Shown here in pieces: positions 23,050-33,408 of a DNA stretch of 64,000 bases. The first letter of the stretch is position 1. Each line of letters opens with the position of its first letter. The translations under genes and the position numbers were made by a program. The notes below the pieces were generated by a model, which was given only the letters and a program-made list of their open reading frames with translations, was not told where the DNA came from and made no database searches. The stretch comes from Pascua guehoae (Eukaryota; Basidiomycota; Tremellomycetes; Trichosporonales; Trichosporonaceae), in NCBI GenBank assembly GCA_001600415.1, contig BCJX01000005.1, positions 419,150 through 483,149 of the forward strand. The letters are read 5' to 3'.

Positions 23050-23511
23050 TATCTTTTGCTGCTGCTCGGCATCGGATGCTGCGACGACTTGGATCAAGTC
23101 CACAGGGGAAGGGCGAGGGTTGGACTGATAACGCGGCGCCGAGCTGGTAGTTGCACGCTGCCTGCCAAAGCGTGTCAGTCTACCGTAACTGATAGCCGTG
23201 TTTGTGGCATGGCGTGCCCGGCCGTGCCTGTTTGCCATGCTTGCGTCACCAGACAAGCTGAGAGCCTTGGGTTGGGGTCTCGGCGCGACAACCTCCAAGT
23301 TACTCGTACGCGCTCGAGACGATACGGTCAACCAGAGCACCAGCAGGTGCACAATCTCCACCCTCGCACCTCGGACAGCAACTCTGTCACATTGTTCATG
23401 ATGTCTATAGGGTACTCGATACACTGCTCTTATGGCATGCAAATTGTGGGTCGTGGGACCTCTTTCGGTTCTACTAGATTCGGGGCGGTGGACACTCTCT
23501 AGGCACACTGC
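23050..23511. other. Spacer, no gene recognised
   Basis: Frames of about 150 codons overlap on both strands here without motifs. It borders the 3' end of the minus-strand SGNH-like gene. Confidence 0.6.
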
Positions 23512-25763
23512 CTAAGTGGACATGACGGCGACGATGCGGAAGTGGTGGGCGGTGGGGTTGGTCGGGTGCGTGGCATTGCTGGCGACTTCGCAGACAATGT
23601 AGTGGTCTCCGGGGCTCACACCCTGGTCGATATAGGAGACACTGAGGTGTTAGATGTGTGACGGGCGGTGGAGGCGCTAGCCGGGGGGTGCGGGATGAAG
23701 GACGCTAGACTCACACAGCCATGTTGTACTGCTTGTCCCAGTAGCCCGAGAGCCGTACTGCGCCCTTTTCGTTGTCGTCGACCCAGCACAGGGCGTCGCC
23801 GAGGTCGTAGTGCTGCGAGCGGAAGTAGTAGACTGCGACTCTGCGAGGTTAGCCAGTGCACGGTAAATGGTAGAGGCTCGTGGTTTGTGGCCGACTCACC
23901 GGCCCTGGTTGACCTTGATATCGACGCGGATCCTGGCGCCGACCGTCGACGAGACCCAGTAATGCTTCTCGCCGTTCCAGACGTACGTCTCCCACCCTTC
24001 GTGGTAGTAGGGCTTCATGGGATGGTCGCGGTCATTGGCATCGGCGCAGAACAGGTTTGGCTGCGCAATGGTAAGAATGTGGCTGGGTGAATCTGGGTCG
24101 GGCTGGGCGGGGTCAATGACCTCGCGGAGCGGCGTGAAAATGGGCACAGAGGGCACATTGTACGGTGTTTGCGCTAAAGCAAAGTGACGCTTTTCGCCAG
24201 AGATGGCCTCAATCTTGGACGTGTCAAACGTGGCCTCCCAGCCGTCTGGAGGCTGACTCCAGTCGATGGCTTCGCCGTCGCGTGCAGGCGCTGGGAGAGG
24301 GAAGTCCACTTGGATGAGCGACGAGGCCGGGTTGGTTGTCGAGATTGTGTCGTCCACGGGCGGAACAACTGGGAGTCCATAGTGCTGGAGCAGGCACAGT
24401 TCCGATTCCAAGTGCGCGACCAGAAGGTCTGCGAGGAGGCGCTGAGGGGTGAGCAAACTGGCGACTTGCAGACGCCATCTACTTACATGCCCGCGCGCGT
24501 TGGGGTGCAGTTGGTCGGCAATGTAGAACGTCTCTGCGGTGGACCGTGGGAAGCGCGTGTAGTGGTTGAAGATGACGCGCTTGAGGCTGAGAGGCAGGGG
24601 TCAGCATAACTAGACATGAATGAAGTACGGCACGAGCGCCATCAATTGCGCATGGCGTTTCCATTTGTTTCACTGGCGCCACTCGAACATGTACTCACGA
24701 GATGTAGGGGATATCATAGTAGTGGGCGATGGGGAGGTGCACAATCTGGGGGTCGCCGTACCCCTGGTCCTGTGCAACCAGGGGCGCCCACGCGCCGAGG
24801 ATGACAATGGCCGGCTGGCTGTTAAACTCGAGGAGCACACGGAGGAGCTGGTCGAAGAAGGTTGTGAAGATCCACTCGGGCTGGTCGTTGACGTCAAACT
24901 CGAGCACAATGAGGTCGACGTCGGGGGCAATATGGTGTGTCTGCACTGGTCAGTTTATCGAGCCAGTCCAGTCTCCCACTCGCACAACTCACGCCGCAGA
25001 ACGCATAGTAGCTCGAGTCCATTCCGCCAATTGCGCCGTTCATGAGTTCCACCGAAGACTAGGCGTCAGTGGATACGGTACCCTGTCGGCACGTACGCTT
25101 GGGAATGTCTCCTTGAACCAGTTTGTAAGGAGCGTCGTGTAGCATGCGGGGCCGCCCGGGTCACCTTCGGGGTACTCGGGCGACGGGTGGACGAAGCGAC
25201 ATGCCGACACTGCTGTCAGCAACGGAGTAGAGGGGGCTCGCTCCGGATCGCAGTTTCAACTCACCGCTACCTCCGAGAACACCAATCTTGATATCCTTGC
25301 CACTCTGGGCCTTATCCAGAAACCTCCTTATCCTCGCACCCGTCCCCTGCACGAGACGCGACGACACGAGCGCCTGCGGGTGATACGTGTCGCAGAGCTG
25401 TTTTCCGCGCTCTGTAGCGCCGCACACGCACGACCTTGGTGTGATAATTGTGCCATCGGCCGTATTATCGTCGTCAAACTCGGCAGAAGACGAAGAAGAC
25501 GACACCGCGTGGCCCGTCTCGATGCGGACGGTGGGCAGGGCAGGGAGTGCAGGCACGAGCGGGTGGACGAGCGAGTACACCAGCAGCAGCAGTGGTGGGA
25601 GGGCGAGGATGAACAGCGGCTTCCACAGCCGCCGTAACAAGCGCGTCGGGCCTACCCTCCCAGGATGCGATGGCCGGCGCGGGCGCGGCGACAGCGGCGG
25701 CGACGCGTCGTCGGTGCCGGACAGGAGCGGACGGCCGACCTCTCCCTGCGACGAGTCCACCAT
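23512..25763 (-). CDS. SGNH-hydrolase-like type II membrane protein
   Basis: Predicted 606 residues. Exons on the minus strand: 25763-25265, 25212-25097, 25058-24993, 24940-24699, 24586-24487, 24441-23900, 23840-23715, 23641-23512 (1821 nt). An N-terminal cytosolic tail is followed by one membrane segment at about 49-70 (FILALPPLLLLVYSLVHPLV), so the rest should lie in the secretory lumen. The catalytic domain shows GVLGGSAVSAC (block I, Ser near 165), NGAIGGMDSSYYAFCG, LEFDVND (block III, near 240-246) and ADQLHPNARGH (block V Asp-His near 331-334). A second, beta-rich part follows from about 345 (WEATFDTSKIEAISGEKRHF to the end). Related basidiomycete proteins are often annotated as capsule-associated or CAP64-like; that link is from memory and not tested. 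An acyl-esterase role on cell-surface glycan is a reasonable guess only. Confidence 0.9.
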
Positions 25764-26828
25764 GGTGCGAGGTCTAGGCGGCGGGTAAAACGTCGTGTCC
25801 TAGAGTGTCGTCTCAATAGTCGTACAGTAGAGTGGGTTATCGTGTAGCGAGTATGGTGGTGGTTAGTGGTCGTTGTCAACGTTATCGCCGTTCAAAGTGT
25901 CGTGGAACAGCTCGATCAAGAGGGCGAGTGTCATCCATCTCTCGCCTCTTGTCGGTCAAAGTTCACAGCGCCATGATCCACTTTTGGAAACCTTAAATCG
26001 CCGCGATTAGAATTGGGTGGCTCCTTTACGTAAATACCTTCCAGGGTGATCATGTCAATTGATCGACCCTGCACCCCTAGATAGTGCACAGCTGTGAGGA
26101 AAAAAGGGGGAAAGGCGGGGGCAAGCACGCGTCAAAACACGTTTTAACGCGTTCATCCTGCCACCATACTGTTTCGTTGCACTGCGACAGTCTAGCTAGT
26201 CTAGTCTAGTTCAGCAGGCAAGCAAGAAAAGAAATGGGCAGATTGTCCAGCCTCGGCAACAGAGACTGTGAACTGATTAGTGGCAATGGCCAGACGTTGA
26301 CGTCAGGAGGACCCGGCCCTTGTCCGAGACATCTGTTAGTACCCTGCATCTCCAACCCATTATTGGCTAGCAGCAAGATCAACAGATTATTACAAATACC
26401 TCGTGGAGGGCGGCGTGGGACACCTGGGATGCAATTGAGTAAGGATGGCGGACGCGGTGCAGCCATGGCAGATTAGGGCTGAGGAGAACGAGGACCACAC
26501 GTACTGAACCGGCCCTTATCCAAGGTGAGCCTTTCATTTACCTCTTGTTCACGAAAGATACCGGTAACAAGCCACGCAGGGGACTGCCAACTGGAGCCTA
26601 AGGCCGCTCACCAACTCGTCAAGGCAGACCCCAAGTGATACTGGCCGTTTGTGACCACATCCACCGCGGCCGAACTCATACTGTAGCTCAGCTTATGCAT
26701 TGCTAATTCACTATTACATGGGAAACGGGTCGATTGTCGGGCACGACATGCGACGGGTCTGAGGTGAGACTCATGGTTAATTGACTTTGTTGACTTGTGG
26801 TGGCAACAAGCTCCTAAACGCCGGCCGC
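25764..26828. other. Intergenic, no gene recognised
   Basis: The left part is the promoter side of the SGNH-like gene. A TCTAGCTAGTCTAGTCTAG-like short repeat occurs at about 26190-26210. No coding support. Confidence 0.6.
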
Positions 26829-27961
26829 TTAGATCTCGGGCTCGTCGTCCTTGTTCGCCGACTGTGGTGTCAGCTTCCACGTCTATACTGTGTCTTCGAT
26901 GATCCCCTGTGAGATGCTCCCGGCACGCCATAGGACGACGGGTGCGGATGGTGGCTAGGAGTCTGACATACGGTGAAGCTGAGCTTCCTGCAATGGCGTT
27001 AGCGAGATACTCTCCATCCATCAAAGGTTGCGCTCCACTCACTGGCCACGGAAGCTGTGGATGTCCTCGCCGTCCTCTGTTGCGTCAGTCGTCACATACC
27101 CAAGACCAAGGTTGGCAGAATGACCCACCGTTATCCTTGCGGTAACCCGGGGTGCTCGCGCCCGTCTTGGTGCCGTCGTTGTGGCTCTCGCTATAGCCCG
27201 TGGGCGTTTCCGTCCCAGACTGGGCGGTGCCCATCTGGTTCTACATCATTGTCAGTTTGGTATTCGCCTGAATGCATGTATGTCTGGACGTATTACCGGG
27301 CACGCAGAAGTCACGCTATGCCCATGGGAGCTGTCCAGACAAATACGCCGCACTCACAGCGCGCGAGTAGGCCGAGCCACCCGCATTGCGGCCAAAGCCA
27401 CCCGACGCAGTGCCTGCACGTTAGTCCTGTTCTCTCACAATGGGGTATTTGTGCGTCAAAGGCCAAGCAGGCTCGAGACCTATTGAGGCGGTAGCTCCAC
27501 CATGCGTTGGTGTCTTGGCGCCAAATGAATCACCGGCCGGAGCCACACACCAGCCCACACGTGGCAAACTAGTCACAGCATGACCAGCTAGGACTCACTG
27601 TCGTTGGCGCTGAAGCCCTCGTATGCCGACCGCTCGTTCATGCTCTTGTCGGTAGCGGCCTCGCCGCCAGCCTGACAGGTTAGTCCTGGATTTCCGACGT
27701 CGGACCAGACGAGGAATGGCGTCAAGGCAAGAGTGAAGCTCCGAAGCGCGATGGGATCTTGTGGAAAGGTGTCATGAGGGAACTCACCGAGACCTGAGAC
27801 GCCTGTGCGGACTGGGTTGCCTGCTGAGCCTGCTGCGTAGGTGTTAGGACTGCTACTATGGTTCGCGCTTAGTGGTATCATGGGCCGCGTGATCAGGCAA
27901 TGCGCCCTGCGCCGTGTGCGGGTTGGGAGGGGTGTGGATCGAGTACTGTACTCACAGACAT
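26829..27961 (-). CDS. Intron-dense gene for an unrecognised 124-residue hydrophilic protein
   Basis: Rebuilt from splice signals; no long ORF reveals it. Eight coding exons on the minus strand: 27961-27956 (6 nt, ATG TCT), 27832-27788, 27671-27599, 27413-27358, 27240-27129, 27076-27043, 26987-26972 (16 nt), 26861-26829. They sum to 375 nt with phases agreeing at all seven junctions and standard GT-AG borders. About two thirds of the gene span is intron. The product is polar and low in hydrophobics: Gln/Ala/Ser-rich start (QAQQATQSAQASQVS), Gly/Asn/Ser middle (GGFGRNAGGSAYSRA), Thr/Gly stretch (TETPTGYSESHNDGTKTG), and an acidic, more ordered tail (EDGEDIHSFRGQKLSF to DDEPEI). No membrane segment, signal or known domain. 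Function unknown; probably intrinsically disordered. Confidence 0.7.
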
Positions 27962-30096
27962 TGTGACTGGGTATTGGATGTGGGATGTGGTGTAAGAAGG
28001 GTTGGGTTTAGTGAATATAGATTGAGTGACAAGAGAGAATGAGAGGAAGAGAGGATGGAGGCGATGTGTTGTCGGTGGGAGGCTGGATGGATGGAGACGG
28101 ACGGCGAGTGATGTGCGAACGAGCGGCCAGTGAGCGGTCTTGGCCCTTGGCTACCAGGTAGTCGTGTCGGATTGGATTATTGGTATTGATTGGTATTTAC
28201 AGTCAAAAGCCATATGCCATGCCATGCACGACGCGCTGAGGCAATGAGGCGCCTGCCTCAGAGATGGGCGGCGGGGAGAGACAGCAACGGGGGGAGTGGG
28301 GTGAGTGGCACATGACGTACGTCATAACAAAGCGGGATCAATTCTGTCCAACCGGAGCCTCTGAATCCTCCATTGCCGGCGCTATTAGCCCTAGACGCCC
28401 CTGCGTTGCCGACAAAGCCGGTCCACTCGACCCTTCTGTTGGTTGCGGGGGAGTACGCGGGGCTTGTCAGGCTGAGCAAGTGTAGGCTGCGGGGTAATGC
28501 ATGCCCTGACAGCTGCTGATCGCCTGATCATCTGCTTTGTTCGCATTTGTGCACGTGCTCAACAACGCCTCGTGCCCCTCGTGCACTCGTCCGCGCACTC
28601 GAATGCTCACATGCTCAACTTTGTTCAACTCACAGACAACATCACCCACCACGCAACACGCTTCACATGTACGTGGCTCTGGGAACATGATATTGCAAAA
28701 CGCATTGGTATTCAACGTGGCGGACTTAAGCAACTCGAGATGTGCCGACAGGGAACGATGACGGCAGAGAGGCACAGGACGAGGGTCAAGCGTGGGAGTC
28801 GAGCTGCGGCCCAACCACCAATCCAGCGCTTTGGTGTGGGTCTCTCGAAAATGTGACTGCCTGACACTAACCAGGACGTTGGAGCCGTTGGCACGTGTCA
28901 GGCCGCCTTGCTGGCGTGACAATAGGCGCGCACGACCGTTAACGAAGAAGGCATTCAAGTGGTGCTCGCGCACGAGCGCCGAGCTCAAATGTAGCCTGTG
29001 TGTGGCCTTTGGAGAGCAACTGTAATCAGCCGCCAGGCCTCTCCAGTTGTCAGTGGTTGTGGAGCAAAGGGTAAAATCCAGAAATGACTTTAGGCACTCG
29101 CAACGATTCTGCGACGAGGACGAACTATCGACTCGTGATTGTCACACGCCCTCCGCGAGGAATATCGTACGGGCAGTGCTAGCAGCCCAAAGATCAGGTT
29201 GTTGATGTTATTCTGAAGAATCAGCCTGGGATCAAGACATTGTCAATGTTATTGCTGAAGAACTAGTCAACAGGACCTGCTCTGGGCAGTGGATATACAG
29301 GCGAAGAGCAATAGTTTCATGGAGTTGGTTAGTTGTCCACCAAGCCGATTGAATCTACAACTCCGCCAGCTAGGTGAGAGAGTTGTCCCACGTGATCAAG
29401 CATTACTGGCCGCGTATCCGCGCCATCTTCAGCCCTGGGCAGAGTCAGTCTGCAAGAGCGGCGGGCACATGGAACAGAACAAAGAGGACGGAGTGCTTGG
29501 GAGCCTCACGGCATAGCGGACAAGGGCTGGCCGTGCCAAGCCTCGTGTTTCTCCGAAAGTAGCCCATGGCACACGTGGCAGGCCAGTCCGGACCGATACG
29601 ACTCGGAAGAGAGCAATATCCCCCACATTGGACTTTGGGTGTACATCTTGCCGAACTCTCGGGATGTTTCACTTCTCCTCCCTGCGCCAATGCATTTTTC
29701 CATGTCAGTGCCTTGAATCCGCTGTCGACTGCAAGACGGGCAGGTCAGGGAGTACGTAGAGTTGGGCAAAAGGCTTGTGAGGCTTTGTCATTGAGATGTC
29801 TGGGTGCACAAAAAACGACATACCAGCGGCCACCGGGCCACCGGCGTGAGCGGGCCGGCGGGGCCGAAACGAGGAGTTCGGTGAATTTACAGCCAGAGAC
29901 CGCGTCCAGGCACTCGCCCGAAGCCGTCACGGGTGGAGTACCCTGGTAGGCTTGTGGCTTGTGGCATTTTCATGTGCATGCGCATACGAGTCGGCCTTGT
30001 GCGAGGTGCACAGAATAGCCCACATGCTATATAGAATATGACTGTGGAGCGCGCTAGTTTGTGTTTGCCTTTACTTTTTTCTCCCGGGCGTGCAAT
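27962..30096. other. 2.1-kb intergenic stretch, no gene recognised
   Basis: Immediately upstream of the small intron-dense gene (27962-28200) is a purine-rich leader/promoter-like region. A 173-codon minus-strand frame at 28467-28988 and several frames at 29500-29950 lack motifs and were not accepted. Confidence 0.55.
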
Positions 30097-32392
30097 ATGA
30101 CGGCAATAGACGAGAAATACGATCACGGCGACGGCCACGGCAATGTGCTCGGACTGTGGCGCGCGGCGACTCACCCCCCACCGCCGCCGCCGGGGATGAA
30201 CTGCGACCAGGACGAGGAGTTTGAGACGGGGACGCACCGAGAGGCGCGGGTCGCGTTGGGGACCAGGAGCGTACACACGGCCGAGGCCACGAGCCCACGC
30301 AAGGACATAGGCCGGGTCGACGCTGAGAATATCCCGGACAAGGCGGAACCATATCTCGGGGACGGGGACAAGGATGTGGGACGGACGACGCCCGACCACG
30401 CGAGCTGCGCGACGGCCGCTGTCGAGGACGAGGTGCCGCTCAAGATGGAATACGAGGATCCTGGACTCAAGGGCTGGCTGTGTGTCGTGGGCTCGGTCAT
30501 GGTCAACATGATTTGCTGTGAGTGGTGGTCGTGCATTGGTAGCGAGTACTGGCTGACGGACAGACGGCATGACGCAGTCTGTGAGTAACTTGGACCATGC
30601 GGGGATTGCAAGACGTCCTGCGGTGACGAGTAGCATAAACATACTAACACTGTCACAGTGGGGCGTATTCCAAGAATACTACACGACCCACACCCTGTCC
30701 ACCTCGACGGGCATGGCCGTGTCGTGGATTGGCGCAATCCAATTCTGTCTCTGCCCCATGCTAGGCTGCATCGCCGGCCCCCTCTTTGACGCCGGCTACC
30801 TGCGCCACCTCGTCGTCGGCGGCGGGGGGCTGTACGTCTTCTGCCTCATGATGACCTCGATCGCACACAGCTACTACCAGGTGCTCTTGGCGCACGGCAT
30901 CGGCGTCGGCTGCGGCATGGGCATCATCTTTAGCCCCTCGGTCGCCGTCCTCAACCACCACTTTTCCCGCTCGCGCTACCGTACCCTCGCGTATGGGTTC
31001 CAGGCGAGCGGGAGCGCTGTCGCAGGCATCTATTTCCCCATTATGCTTAATTATCTCATTCCCGCGGTCGGCATTGGGTGGTCGTTGCGTATTCGTGAGT
31101 TTTAGCCAACGGTGTTTGGGGTTGAATGTGTTTGGGGTTGAAGGTGTCTGGGGTTGAAGGTGTTTGAGGACGAGGTGACGAGAAAAGGCCCAGGCGAGAG
31201 CGACAATGGTCTACGAAACGCTACTAACACCTCAGTCGGGTTCATTGTTCTCGTGTACTGCATCTGTGCATTCTTCTTCCTGTCGACCACGGTACCGCCT
31301 CGAAAGAATATTGCCGTCATGTCCCCGGTTGTCTGTGAGTCGAGTAGAACGCCGTGCCGGCTGTATTCTTTGATTCCTTTGGTGGACTTTACAAGTGCCC
31401 AAAGCTGTTCCGGTCCTCGGCGCCGCTCATGACGCTCCATCTCGAAGCATCCCCAGACAATCCGCGACTAACACAACTCCAGTCAAGAACCCGGCCTACG
31501 CAGTCTACGTTGCTGGCGCGTGCCTCTGCTCGCTGGCCATCTATGCGCCGCAGACATTCGGTGTCACATACGCCACGAGCAAAGGCGTGTCCGTGACCAT
31601 TGCAAACTACACGTGAGTGCAAGTGATATTATGGGGCGGTGTTGGACAGCTACTCGAGTCAGCTGCCTGCGTGAGCGAACCAGGCAGACCTGGATGCGCT
31701 CGCAAGGGGTGTCCAGCAGGCGGCGAGGGAGGTGAACGAGGTAGGAAGAGAGTTTGGTTCGGGGGATACAGTGTACGACTATGACCGAGTGTCAGTGGGA
31801 GCCAGCGTCGGCGTGAGACGAGCACCTGTGCTCAGCAGGACTGCCCCAACCCCACCCACACAGCCCAACCCGTCCATTTTGACAGTTGCATCACCTCCCA
31901 GATACCTTCCCCGCCTCCCCTGACATGACCCTAACACGCAGCCCCGCAATCTCCAACGGCGTCTCGCTCATCGGCCGCATCATCCCCCTCATCGTCGCCC
32001 AGCACGTCGGCCCCATCAACGTGATTGCCACCTTTGCCACCGCGTCGGGCACCATGACCATGTTCTGGACCCTGGCGCGGACCACGGGCACAATCCTCGC
32101 CTATGACGCAATCTACGGCATGGTGTCGGGCGCCTACGGCGCGTCGCTCAACCCGGGCGCCGCGAGCTTTGCACCCCACACAAACCAGTCGGGCCTGTAC
32201 CTCGGCATGTGCTTTTTCGTCACGTCCTGGTTCTGGCTCGCGGGCACGCCCATCACGGCGGCGCTGATCGATGCGAGCCCGACGTACCTCCCGGCATCCA
32301 TGTTTTGTGGCGCCGTCCTCCTTGCTGGTGGTGGGCTGTTGTTTGTTAGTCGGTGTATGCGGTCCAAGCAGGTCGGGACGCCGTGGGTCTAG
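30097..32392 (+). CDS. MFS transporter, monocarboxylate (MCT/MCH) type
   Basis: Predicted 517 residues. Exons 30097-30517, 30564-30580 (17 nt), 30659-31094, 31236-31334, 31483-31612, 31942-32392. The N-terminal ~120 residues are hydrophilic and acidic; TM1 begins at LKGWLCVVGSVMVNMICYGM and continues across the 17-nt exon into TQSWGVFQEYYTTHTLS, the TM1-loop motif of fungal MCH/SLC16-like proteins. Further support: IGAIQFCLCPMLGCIAGPLF, GIGVGCGMGIIFSPSVAVLN, HHFSRSRYRTLAYGFQASGS, and NGVSLIGRIIPLIVAQHVG in the second half. About 12 membrane segments. Substrate unknown; the family includes mitochondrial and plasma-membrane carriers and the yeast riboflavin transporter Mch5. The start is the first ATG after 30060. 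The last intron (31613-31941, 329 nt) is unusually long and carries a copy of the Mis12-like gene 3' end. Confidence 0.92.
31680..31781 (+). repeat. Intronic copy of the Mis12-like gene 3' end
   Basis: About 100 bp inside the last intron of the MFS gene match 22517-22619 in the same orientation. The first ~36 bp (from CAGGCAGACCTGG through GGGGTGTCCAG) are essentially identical. The Mis12-like stop codon TAG is CAG here, and similarity continues through the 3' flank (AGTTTGGTTCG.GGGATACAG and GTGTACGACTA). Confidence 0.9.
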
Positions 32393-33408
32393 CCTTTGGG
32401 TCTGCGATGCGCAAGGCGATGGCGATGGCGATGGCGATGGCGATGGCGATGGCGATGGCGATGGCGATGGCGATGGCGATGGCGNNNNNNNNNNNNNNNN
32501 NNNNCGATGGCGATGGCGATGGCGATGGCGATGGCGATGGCGATGGCGATGGCGATGGCGATGGCGATGGCGATGGCGACGGGGACGGGGACGGGGACGG
32601 GGACGGGGATGGCGACGGGGACGGGGACGGGGACCGCAACAGCGAAGGTTTCTGTACAATACTGCCAGTAGACTGCGTTTATAATCGCCACATCTTAGAC
32701 AGCATAGCATTTGGGACCCTCAAGCAGATCATTCATGTATTTTGTTTCTTGCGTTTGGCACGAGGATAGGATGTCACCAAGACCCATTGCAAGAGCCGCA
32801 GCGGGGTGAGCGAAAGCAAAAGCGCCGTGTCAGACTCTTATGTATGGCAGGGAGGACGTGCAGCGACATAAGGACCTGCGACGTACAGGCCCGCCTCAAC
32901 TTGAGTGCATGTTGGGACTCGGGACTGCCTCATTCGACGTTTTTACTCCTGCACAACAAAGTGAATTATGTGTCCACCTGGGAGTAAGTCTCGACGTCTG
33001 TTTAGCCAACACTCATCCGCCAGGTTGTTCCTTTCCAGCTCTCTCATCCTCAAAATGTCCACGGCGTTTCACCCTGCCTGCGAGGCCACCTATGCCCCTT
33101 CGGGTCGGGTTGCTAAGGTGGGGATCACAGTATCTGTTCAATGTCATGCCCCAGACCACGAGAAACTGTTGCAGTTCTTCTGCAATACGTGTGAGGGAGC
33201 ACGAGGGCACGAGCAGCATGCAAGGATCAGGGTGAACCCTATTCTCGTGTTTCGACAAAAGCTTGCGAGTTGGCGGCTAGCCAGAGCTACCCGAGCACAA
33301 TTTATGTTGGCACAAGCATGTACCTTTTGGCGGCAATGCATAGCATACATTATCAACGTCTCAACGTCGTATATCTACCTCAGGCCCTCACTCCCGCAAT
33401 TGCTCCAT
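32393..33408. other. Intergenic stretch beginning with a hexanucleotide array
   Basis: Apart from the array (entered separately) I see no gene. This is the convergent gap between the MFS transporter and the minus-strand FKBP gene. Confidence 0.6.
32414..32635. repeat. (GGCGAT)n / (GGGGAC)n microsatellite with an assembly gap
   Basis: A near-perfect GGCGAT array starts about 20 bp after the MFS stop codon and runs to about 32578, then changes to GGGGAC units. Twenty Ns at 32485-32504 mark an unresolved part, so true length is unknown. Because the unit is 6 bp, several frames stay open, giving spurious Asp-Gly or Met-Ala ORFs. Confidence 0.97.

Noticed and set aside
28467..28988. 173-codon minus-strand frame
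   Set aside because: Complete and ATG-initiated but without any motif or domain; left as possible only, pending transcript data.
32271..32769. Open frames encoding Asp-Gly, Met-Ala or Arg-Trp repeats
   Set aside because: They are translations of the hexanucleotide array and cross an N gap.
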